This document shows positions 6,534-12,523 of a DNA stretch of 23,149 nucleotides, in pieces. The position numbers were made by a program, and so were the translations under genes. The first letter of the stretch is position 1. Each line of letters starts with the position of its first letter. Under the pieces are notes generated by a model. That model did no database searches, was not told where the DNA came from, and saw only the letters and a list, made by a program, of their open reading frames with translations. The stretch is from an uncultured Hippea sp. (GTDB taxonomy: Bacteria; Campylobacterota_A; Desulfurellia; JAADFJ01): assembly GCA_913009315.1 (NCBI GenBank), contig CAJVZA010000024.1, positions 1 through 23,149 on the forward strand, read 5' to 3'.

Positions 6534-8378
6534 TTATCCTAAACCGAGCTCTTCTATCTTTTCCTTAGATGGAACGGCATTATCATCCCAGCCTCTCAAC
6601 TGGTAATATTCAGGAAGCATTTTGTCAAGTTTATTGACCATTCCTTTTGTGGGTCCTTCGGCTATTTTTCCCTCCAGTATACGTTTCGGAAGAGTGTCTT
6701 CTGCGCCCAGAATACCTGCGCTAAGATTGTAAAGATGTTCCATATTCCAGATTCTCTCACCAATTTTAAGAGCATCATCCACTGAATAATCCGATCCCGC
6801 AGCAGAATTAATCATCGGAACAATTTCAGGAAGCCCAATCGCAAATGTACAGAAAATGCAAAGGCCGCTGCTGTCAACAACGCCGGTTGCATCCTGAAAA
6901 AGTTTTGTAAGAGCTGCCTTGCCCTCGGTTTCTGCAGGATCTGTTTTTTCCGGTATGCCCATAATTTCAGAGGCGATAGTATATGCTCTCAAATGATCGG
7001 CTCCTCTGTTGTTTGTTGCATATGCCAATCCTATTCCCTGTACTGCCCTTGGGTCATAGGCAGGAAACTCCTGTTTTTTAACACCCATAAAAAATTCCGG
7101 ATGACTGAATCGTTTAGAAAGCCGGTACGATCCTTCGGCAAGATAATCTCCGAAACCGCTTCTGTGTCCGGTATCATAAACCATCTTAACAAGCGCCTCA
7201 GCATTACCGAAATTAAGATTCATTCCGGCGGTCTTCTCATCAATTGCGCCGTTCTCATACAGTTCCATAGCACAGGCAAGCGTAGCCCCATAAGAGATTG
7301 GATCCATTCCGAGATCATTGCACAACCAGTTCGCTTTTATCAAAGCATCTATATCATCGATACCGCACAGGGGAGCCATAGCCCATATATTTTCATATTC
7401 AGGGCCTCCGCCTGCGTCCTTCCAGTTTCTTGAGCTTGTGCTGACAATATATTTTTCGGATGCATTATCGGGAAGTTTAGTCACTCTTCCGCAGGCAATA
7501 GTGCATGCAAAACATGCCTTGTTGGCAACAAGCCTTGTGTCAGCTATTGTTTCCCCGCTTATTTTTTCTGCATTTGCAAACTGGGAACTCCTGAAATTGT
7601 AGGAGGGAAGTCCTCCGTATTCATTCATGACATTGACCAAAACAGCCGTCCCGTAAGCAGGAAGCGCCTGACCGGTAACCGGTGCTTCTCTCAATATCTC
7701 TTTTGACTTGTTTATATCTTCGAAAAATCTTTCCGGATTGCTAACGCCTATTCCTTTTGTGCCGCGCACCACTATGGCTTTCAACTTTTTTGAACCCATT
7801 ACGGCACCTACACCGCTTCTGCCGGCGGCACGGTGTTTTTCATTTACAATGCAGCTGAAAAGAACCTTGTTCTCTCCGGCCGGGCCGATAGCTGCAACCC
7901 TTGAATCACTGTCACCTTCAACAGATTTCAAAATATCTTCGGTTTCCCAAACGCCTTTTCCCCAAATCGCTGCGGCATCTTTGATGACAACATCATCATT
8001 ATATATCGACAGATAAACAGGTTTGTCGGAAGCTCCTTCAAAAATGATCATATCATAACCGGCAAATTTGAGCTCTGACCCAAAATAACCGCCAGAATTT
8101 GAACATGCTATCGTTCCTGTCAACGGACTTTTGGTAACAACCATATAACGGGCACCGGTAGGAGCCGAAGTTCCGGTCAACGGTCCGGTTACAAAAATAA
8201 GTTTATTTTCTTTGCCGAGCGGATCTGTTTTAGAATCGGTTTCGCTTATCAGATATTTTGTTGCCAGGCCTCTTCCGCCTATAAACTCTTTTTGCCAATC
8301 TCTGTTGATCTTTTCAGTTTTGACTGTTCCCTCAGACAGGTTTACCCTCAATAATTTATCAGTATATGAATTACTCAC
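6534..8378 (-). CDS. aorB: Tungsten-containing aldehyde:ferredoxin oxidoreductase, catalytic subunit
   Basis: A 614-residue protein of the AOR family, which oxidises aldehydes to carboxylic acids (and can reduce acids) at a tungsten-bis-pterin centre. The amino-terminal AOR domain has GGRGLATKYLI and VTGPLTGTSAPTGARYMVVTKSPLTG patterns. The [4Fe-4S] ligands are Cys289, Cys292 and Cys296 (CFACTIAC), with Cys507 or Cys510 (GLCIFC) as the fourth. This agrees with the layout of Pyrococcus furiosus AOR (288/291/295/494). The pterin-region motif GIGLAYATNNRGADHLRAYT is present. The start overlaps the aorA stop by ATGA. With a ferredoxin subunit, flavoprotein and MoaD beside it, this is an Aromatoleum-type AorABC complex and not a lone archaeal-type AOR. 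The related BamB-type benzoyl-CoA reductase is less likely because the other bam genes are absent. Confidence 0.95.
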   Translation of the reverse strand: MSNSYTDKLLRVNLSEGTVKTEKINRDWQKEFIGGRGLATKYLISETDSKTDPLGKENKLIFVTGPLTGTSAPTGARYMVVTKSPLTGTIACSNSGGYFGSELKFAGYDMIIFEGASDKPVYLSIYNDDVVIKDAAAIWGKGVWETEDILKSVEGDSDSRVAAIGPAGENKVLFSCIVNEKHRAAGRSGVGAVMGSKKLKAIVVRGTKGIGVSNPERFFEDINKSKEILREAPVTGQALPAYGTAVLVNVMNEYGGLPSYNFRSSQFANAEKISGETIADTRLVANKACFACTIACGRVTKLPDNASEKYIVSTSSRNWKDAGGGPEYENIWAMAPLCGIDDIDALIKANWLCNDLGMDPISYGATLACAMELYENGAIDEKTAGMNLNFGNAEALVKMVYDTGHRSGFGDYLAEGSYRLSKRFSHPEFFMGVKKQEFPAYDPRAVQGIGLAYATNNRGADHLRAYTIASEIMGIPEKTDPAETEGKAALTKLFQDATGVVDSSGLCIFCTFAIGLPEIVPMINSAAGSDYSVDDALKIGERIWNMEHLYNLSAGILGAEDTLPKRILEGKIAEGPTKGMVNKLDKMLPEYYQLRGWDDNAVPSKEKIEELGLG

Positions 8379-8866
8379 AGGTTTGCCTCCTTGATGCTGT
8401 AAGCATCAGTCAATCTCAATGCCCATTCACTCATCTTTGGAGTAGATGCGGTATCAACATCTTTATAAAGAATCGCATCAGTAGGGCATACCGTTACACA
8501 TGACGGATCGCCGTCGCATAAATCGCACTTATACACCTTGCCCGTTACGCTGTCGAAACTTATCGTTCCAAACGGACATGCTATAGTGCATACCTTGCAT
8601 CCTACGCAGCTATTTTTATCGACAATCTTGGCTTTGGTTTTTACATCAACTGAAATAGCGGAAATGGGGCAGGAATTCATACACCACGCCTCATCACATT
8701 GAAAACATGCATACGGCACATATCGGGCAATTGCATCAAAAACAAAAGCCTTTATAGCCGATTTTGCAGGATTAAACTGTCCGGTCAAGTGCCAGGAACA
8801 GGCAAGTTCGCACTGCTTGCAGGCAGTACATTTTGATATATCAACCCTTAATGACTTCATGTACAC
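8375..8866 (-). CDS. aorA: Four-cluster ferredoxin-like electron-transfer subunit
   Basis: 163 residues with four cysteine motifs: CTACKQCELAC (from residue 16), CFQCDEAWCMNSCP, CVGCKVCTIACPFG and CDLCDGDPSCVTVCP. The set can hold four [4Fe-4S] clusters, as in the HycB/DmsB/AorA type. There is no twin-arginine or membrane segment, so it is cytoplasmic. It is the first gene of the operon, with ribosome site GAGGAGGT about 5 bases before ATG 8866 and an ATGA overlap with aorB. In the Aromatoleum complex AorA forms an electron-conducting chain between AorB units. Element A2 and a promoter lie directly upstream. Confidence 0.93.
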   Translation of the reverse strand: MYMKSLRVDISKCTACKQCELACSWHLTGQFNPAKSAIKAFVFDAIARYVPYACFQCDEAWCMNSCPISAISVDVKTKAKIVDKNSCVGCKVCTIACPFGTISFDSVTGKVYKCDLCDGDPSCVTVCPTDAILYKDVDTASTPKMSEWALRLTDAYSIKEANL

Positions 8867-8897
8867 CTCCTCAACTTCAAATAGATGTTAATTTTTA

Positions 8898-9053
8898 GGG
8901 TGCTTCTATCAATCATGGGCATTAGATTGAGAATCAGTATCCGCAGGTAAGGTGCAAATTGCAGTCAACAGTTGGCTGTTGCCGGGATTTGCAGTGAAAG
9001 AGGAGGCGAATTTGGAGCTCAGGATTATCATTTATGGATTAATAGAGTTGCCC
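8898..9053. repeat. Palindromic element A copy 2, within the aor leader
   Basis: A 156-bp copy. One end keeps ATTAATAGAGTTGCCC (9038-9053) exactly; the other (AGGGTGCTTCTATCAAT) is degenerate. The middle, GCAAATTGCAG..TTGC..ATTTGCAG, pairs with itself. It lies between the aor promoter (9100-9072) and the aorA ribosome site (about 8880), so it would be transcribed as a long hairpin in the aor mRNA leader. Confidence 0.75.
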
Positions 9054-9071
9054 TTAACTAAAAACTAATTT

Positions 9072-9100
9072 ATTATGTCATACTGCGCAGCTCTTGTCAA
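9072..9100 (-). promoter_or_regulatory. Probable sigma70-type promoter of the aor operon
   Basis: Leftward TTGACA (9100-9095), a 17-base spacer, then CATAAT (9077-9072): a perfect -35 and a near-consensus -10. Transcription would start near 9065 and cross element A2 before aorA. Confidence 0.65.
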
Positions 9101-9224
9101 GCAAAACAGGACAACCGGATCAGCATTTAATTACCATATAAATTAACTCACTTTGCGCACTCTAAGCTGCTCGAAACAGAGCAGGAGAAAGCTGTACGCA
9201 CATATCAGGACAAATTCTGCAACT

Positions 9225-9332
9225 CATTCATTTGAATAAGAGATTGATTTAAGGTATATTCAGGAGTTGTTGCGGTATAATGGTTCGGAAAGAGCCGCAA
9301 TTCGTACTCATGCGTCTCAAGATACAATTTAA
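9225..9332 (+). pseudogene. Remnant of a tyrosine recombinase (integrase) carboxyl end
   Basis: The frame reads HSFE, stop, then EIDLRYIQELLRYNGSERAA and IRTHASQDTI to TAA. It aligns by eye with the common integrase pattern HSFATHLLE..DLRYIQELLGH..TTEIYTHVS. The residue corresponding to the catalytic tyrosine of IYTHVS is arginine here, the GH is changed to RY, and there is a stop after HSFE, so it is inactive. It indicates that the hsdM region was once a mobile island. The rest of 9101-9517 shows nothing else I can support apart from the hsdM ribosome site GGGAGG at about 9503. Confidence 0.6.
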
Positions 9333-9517
9333 TTAAAAGATTTAAGGATATCTTATCGATTCAGAATTCGTCTTATAAATTTGCCTTGCACATTAGAGAG
9401 TATCCTCAAAAAATGGTATAGCGTGAAAGAACAATGAATTTATATAACGCCTGACAGCAAATTAATGAAAATATTTCTGAGTAAGAATTCAGATAATAAT
9501 TCGGGAGGATTGATGTA

Positions 9518-11095
9518 ATGGCCGGGAACAACAATAAAACTAAAGAAGAATCTCTTGAGAAGCAACTGTGGAAAGCAGCAGACAAACTCAGAAAGAATAT
9601 TGATGCTGCTGAATACAAACATATAATCCTGGGGTTGATTTTTCTCAGGTACATCTCGGATGCTTTTGAGGGGTTATACGGTAGATTGCAGGAGGGAAAG
9701 GATGATTACGCCGGAGCCGACCCAGAAGATAGAGACGAATATAAAGCGGAAAATGTCTTTTTTGTTCCTACTGCCGCTCGATGGTCACATCTTCAATCAA
9801 GAGCAAAACAGCCTGAAATTGGTAAAGATATAGATAACGCTATGGACGCCATAGAAAAAGAAAACCCTTCACTCAAGGGCGTTTTACCAAAGGTATATGC
9901 GAGAGGCAACCTCGACCCCACAGGTCTGGGCGGACTGATTGATCTTATCGGCAACATTGCTTTAGATAATGCGAAAGCCGGAAGTACCGATGTTCTCGGT
10001 CACGTTTTTGAGTATTTCCTCGGAGAATTTGCCTTAGCAGAAGGCAAAAAAGGCGGACAGTTCTACACCCCAAGAAGTGTTGTTCAATTACTGGTGAAAA
10101 TGCTTGAACCCTACAATGGCAGAGTGCTTGATCCATGCTGTGGTTCCGGCGGCATGTTTGTTCATTCGGAAAAGTTTGTTGCCGAACATCAGGGAAAGAT
10201 GAATGACATATCTATTTACGGGCAGGAGAGCAATCAGACTACCTGGCGATTGTGCAAAATGAATCTTGCTATCAGGGGCATTGACAGCTCTCAGGTGAAA
10301 TGGAACAATGAAGGCTCCTTCCTGAACGATGCCCACAAAGACCTGAAAGCAGATTATGTGATTGCAAATCCACCCTTCAATGACAGCGACTGGAGCGGAG
10401 ATTTACTTAGAAAAGACGGCAGGTGGAGATACGGCATACCGCCTGCGGGCAACGCCAACTATGCATGGATACAGCACTTTCTTTATCATCTAAGCCCGAG
10501 CGGAATTGCCGGTTTTGTTCTCGCTAAAGGTGCTTTGACTTCCAAAACCTCAGGCGAAGGCAATATCAGAAAGGAGCTTGTCGAAGCCCGATTGGTTGAC
10601 TGTATCGTGAATCTTCCTACGAAACTGTTTTTGAATACGCAAATTCCCGCAAGCCTATGGTTTATTTCCCGGAAACCCTCTCTCAGTCCCTCCCAAAGGG
10701 AGGGAAGTTTCTCTAATCTGGGGGGAGACGAAAGAGAGGGTGAAATACTTTTCATTGATGCCCGAAACATGGGACATCTTATTAACCGCAGAACACGGGA
10801 GCTTTCAAGAGAAGATATCCAAAAAATAGCAGAGACTTATCATAACTGGCGCAATCCAGACGGAGATTATGAAGATATCAAAGGTTTTTGCAATTCTGCC
10901 TCTATTGAAAGGGTGAGGGAACTCGACTATGTGCTGACGCCGGGACGGTATGTGGGCCTGCCGGATGATAAGGATGATTTTGATTTTAAGGAGCGGTTTA
11001 GCAAACTGAAAGCGGAGTTTGAGGGGCAGTTGAAGGAGGAGGCGAAACTTAATCAAAAGATATTGGAAAATCTGGAAAAGGTGAAACCGATATGA
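9518..11095 (+). CDS. hsdM: Type I restriction-modification DNA methyltransferase (M subunit)
   Basis: 525 residues. An amino-terminal helical HsdM_N domain (about 10-145) is followed by an N6-adenine methyltransferase domain. It has the SAM motif DPCCGSGGMF (about 204-213) and catalytic motif IV NPPF (about 283-286). HsdM with HsdS methylates adenine at a split recognition site; with HsdR the complex cuts unmodified DNA. A ribosome site GGAGG lies upstream of ATG 9518 with a somewhat long gap. Residues about 387-408 are an in-frame insertion from a palindromic repeat (10676-10740) between ASLWFISR and ILFIDARNMG. The last bases overlap the start of an hsdS-like stub (ATGA). No hsdR is seen, so this is an orphan methylase or a dead system. 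It is one of the few plus-strand genes in the window. Confidence 0.93.
   Translation: MAGNNNKTKEESLEKQLWKAADKLRKNIDAAEYKHIILGLIFLRYISDAFEGLYGRLQEGKDDYAGADPEDRDEYKAENVFFVPTAARWSHLQSRAKQPEIGKDIDNAMDAIEKENPSLKGVLPKVYARGNLDPTGLGGLIDLIGNIALDNAKAGSTDVLGHVFEYFLGEFALAEGKKGGQFYTPRSVVQLLVKMLEPYNGRVLDPCCGSGGMFVHSEKFVAEHQGKMNDISIYGQESNQTTWRLCKMNLAIRGIDSSQVKWNNEGSFLNDAHKDLKADYVIANPPFNDSDWSGDLLRKDGRWRYGIPPAGNANYAWIQHFLYHLSPSGIAGFVLAKGALTSKTSGEGNIRKELVEARLVDCIVNLPTKLFLNTQIPASLWFISRKPSLSPSQREGSFSNLGGDEREGEILFIDARNMGHLINRRTRELSREDIQKIAETYHNWRNPDGDYEDIKGFCNSASIERVRELDYVLTPGRYVGLPDDKDDFDFKERFSKLKAEFEGQLKEEAKLNQKILENLEKVKPI
10676..10740. repeat. REP-like palindrome inserted in frame inside hsdM
   Basis: 65 bp from CCCTCTCTC (10676) to GAGAGGG (10740), with an inner hairpin CCCTCCC-AAA-GGGAGGG. 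The translated insert contains SLSPSQREGSF, unlike the surrounding HsdM sequence but typical of frames read through GGGAGGG-type intergenic repeats. The reading frame is kept. Confidence 0.65.
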
Positions 11096-11211
11096 ATGAG
11101 AGGTTCGGAAAAAACAAGAAAGTAAAACAAGAATATTTATATTTTACTTTGGGAGCTAAAAGTAAAACAAGAATATTTATATTTTATTTTGGGAGCACCT
11201 ATGGATATTAA
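11092..11211 (+). pseudogene. hsdS-position stub of 39 codons
   Basis: ATG 11092 overlaps the hsdM stop as ATGA, the usual coupling for hsdS. Only MNERFGKNKKVKQEYLYF and a short repeat-encoded tail follow before TAA at 11211. There is no target recognition domain. Its second part lies in a 38-bp direct repeat. Most likely hsdS was deleted when the fic fragment and repeats arrived. I do not recognise the sequence itself; the assignment is by position. Confidence 0.35.
11119..11196 (+). repeat. 38-bp tandem duplication carrying a ribosome-binding site
   Basis: Two copies (11119-11156 and 11159-11196, period 40) differ at one base. Each runs from AAGTAAAACAAGAATA to TTTGGGAGC. The GGGAG of copy 2 is 5 bases before the fic ATG at 11201; copy 1 has the same site with no start codon after it. 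Confidence 0.85.
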
Positions 11212-11437
11212 GAAATTCAGAGCAGGTTCATACAAAAAGGGTTATAAATATCGCTGCTTCTTGCCTGAAAAAATCAACCACTCATTTTTCTGGACAGATG
11301 GGATTATCAACGAATTGCTGGAAAAAGCCTCATTGAAACTGGGGGAACTGAATTCCTTTTCCCGGTTTGTGCCGGATACTGACATGTTTATCATTATGAG
11401 ACCACTGCACAATAAGCAGATTCACAGCTTTTTATGA
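11201..11437 (+). pseudogene. Fic-family protein, amino-terminal fragment truncated by repeat B2
   Basis: ATG 11201 follows GGGAG. The first 66 residues (FRAGSYKKGYKYRCFLPEKI, then LGELNSF and VPDTDMFIIM) match the amino-terminal Fic_N region that precedes the catalytic Fic domain, which transfers AMP or similar groups to proteins. At 11396 the reading enters repeat B2 (ATGAGACC) and ends 13 residues later. The HPFx(D/E)GNGR active-site motif is absent, so the product would be inactive. The upstream alternative start TTG 11189 is less likely because it lies before the ribosome site. Confidence 0.75.
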
Positions 11438-11498
11438 GGTTTTCTATAGACAAGGCAAACTTCTGAAGGACTAACGGGTTAATTCAAAGAAGTTTAAC
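11396..11498. repeat. Repeat B copy 2 (B2), uninterrupted form
   Basis: About 103 bp from ATGAGACCACTGCACAA through GAGGTTTTCTATAGACAAGG to AGAAGTTTAAC. It is nearly identical to B1 (4273-4537) but has no element A between TTTTCTATA and GACAAGG, so it stands as the empty site. Its left end is the breakpoint of the fic gene. The right half folds as AAACTTCTGAA / TTCAAAGAAGTTT. Confidence 0.85.
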
Positions 11499-11506
11499 GA
11501 AGTATA

Positions 11507-11662
11507 TGGGAAACCTCATAAAGCCCGCAGGGAAGTCAAATAAAGGGCAATCTTCAGGAAATTAAAATTCTCAAACTAACCGGTTAGTACCTCAAATTTT
11601 AATTTCTAAATCTCACCCTTTCTTTGACTTCTGTGAATCTGTTTACTGTGCAGTGGTCTCAT
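11507..11662 (-). repeat. Repeat B copy 3 (B3), inverted and split by element D
   Basis: Read on the minus strand, ATGAGACCACTGCACAG (from 11662) to GATTCACAG stops at 11632, and resumes as GCTTTATGAGGTTTCCC at 11523-11507 after element D. It faces B2, so the pair forms a large inverted repeat. A minus-strand open stretch entering B3 (ending FDFLTIMRPLH) covers 11663-11764; I do not recognise it and do not call it a gene. Confidence 0.7.
11532..11631. mobile_element. Nested palindromic element D
   Basis: 100 bp with 16-bp terminal inverted repeats (GAAGTCAAATAAAGGG and CCCTTTCTTTGACTTC, one mismatch). An inner stem GAAATTAAAATT / AATTTTAATTTC and the perfect core CTAACCGGTTAG (11576-11587) sit inside, so the element is palindromic at three levels. 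It interrupts B3. As RNA it would form a strong hairpin between the converging fic fragment and lolA operon and could end transcription from both sides. Confidence 0.7.
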
Positions 11663-11764
11663 TATAGTAAGAAAGTCAAATTCTTCAAATTCCAAAAATT
11701 GGGCGTGTATCACGTCGCCATCTTCATCGGAAACAGCCTGATATTCAGGTGAAGGAAAGATATT

Positions 11765-11806
11765 ACAGTGAAGCCGTGCCGATATGCCTATTGCACTATG
11801 GTCTCG
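11765..11806 (-). repeat. Partial, diverged B copy (B5)
   Basis: Minus strand CGAGACCATAGTGCAATAGG to GCTTCACTG resembles the GAGACC..TGCA..ATAAGC..CACAGC pattern of B1 and B2. It joins directly to the truncated end of A4. The similarity is moderate. Confidence 0.45.
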
Positions 11807-11918
11807 TAAACGGATATCGAACATACCGCAATAATCTTTCCGTTGCCTGTGCAATCTGTGCCTTATCGACGGATTTGGGTTTTCGGTTTCAAACGCTCAG
11901 AATTAACAGAGCCGCCCT
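11800..11918 (-). repeat. Palindromic element A copy 4, diverged and truncated
   Basis: Minus strand AGGGCGGCTCTGTTAATTCT, GAGCGTTTGAAACC, CAAATCCGTC and a GGCAACGG..TTATTGC centre follow A1 step by step at roughly three-quarters identity by eye. The right arm breaks off at about CGTTTACG, where B5 begins. It stands next to B4 across the same junction as in B1/A1 (GAGGTTTTC then AGGGC). Confidence 0.6.
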
Positions 11919-11954
11919 GCGGAAAACCTCGTAAAAAGCGCGCGACGGTCTCAT
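11919..11954 (-). repeat. B-type repeat (B4) containing the lolA stop codon
   Basis: Minus strand ATGAGACCGTCGCGCG then CTTTTTACGAGGTTTTC matches the left part of B1 and B2 with a shorter middle. The TGA of lolA (11953-11951) is the TGA of this repeat. Confidence 0.65.
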
Positions 11955-12523
11955 TGTCCGGAATGCTCCAGATAATTTTCAAACAGGCGTTTGATACTGA
12001 AATTACATTTGAATTCCTGTTTATCAAAATAAAAATCGGTTATGTTGCCGAAAAGATCTGTTTGTTTTATGACTATCGGGAATCCTGCGCTGTTGAATTC
12101 AACGATCGCCCTGAAATCCGGATTTTTTTTCATAACAAATTGCCAGCCCTTTTTCTTTTTGCTTATATCGAACTGGCTGAGAGCGCTGCTTTTCCATAAG
12201 AATGCAATTGGATCTTCCCTGGAAATTCTTTTTATATAAGGTGCCGCTCCATTTCTAAAAAGAAAGAGCCTGTCTTTGTATATGCCGGTTACTTTTTTAT
12301 TAGAATATATATAAATTATTCCGGTATTTCTCTTTATATAAACTGTTCCCTTTGCAGTCTTCCATATTTTGTACAGTTTTATATAGCTTTTTTGCTTAAA
12401 CTCAGCCTTTACGCACTTTGCCTTGCTGAAGTTCTGTATGAATTTGTCTAAGCTTGATGCAGAAGCATTAAGTGGAATGCTGCCTGTGAGCAATACCGAT
12501 AAGATCAGAATACGAATAATCAG
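11951..12523 (-). CDS. lolA: LolA-like outer-membrane lipoprotein carrier, with unusual start
   Basis: A periplasmic chaperone candidate that would ferry lipoproteins to the outer membrane. The mature part has the LolA pattern (SSLDKFIQNFSKAKCVKAEF near the start, then GTVYIKRNTGIIYIYSNKK and a VEFNSAGFPIVIKQTD strand). A signal peptide reads LIIRILILSVLLTGSIPLNA. No ordinary start precedes it in frame: ATG AGG at 12538 is followed by TAA (12532-12530), then two lysine codons and CTG 12523. I give CTG 12523 (GAGG 9 bases upstream) as the start; TTG 12493 would cut the signal peptide. Changing that TAA to a lysine codon would give an ideal signal peptide, so a nonsense mutation is possible. 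The gene overlaps pyrD and ends inside repeat B4, so its carboxyl end may be repeat-altered. Confidence 0.75.
   Translation of the reverse strand: MIIRILILSVLLTGSIPLNASASSLDKFIQNFSKAKCVKAEFKQKSYIKLYKIWKTAKGTVYIKRNTGIIYIYSNKKVTGIYKDRLFLFRNGAAPYIKRISREDPIAFLWKSSALSQFDISKKKKGWQFVMKKNPDFRAIVEFNSAGFPIVIKQTDLFGNITDFYFDKQEFKCNFSIKRLFENYLEHSGQ

Noticed and set aside
6534-8378. aorB as a BamB-type benzoyl-CoA reductase subunit
   Set aside because: None of the other bam genes are present, and the ferredoxin-AOR-FAD-MoaD order fits aorABCD.
11606-11854. 82-codon minus-strand frame ending in LTIMRPLHSKQIH
   Set aside because: Both ends are repeat DNA (A4/B5 and B3). The middle third may be a scrap of a lost gene, but I do not recognise it.
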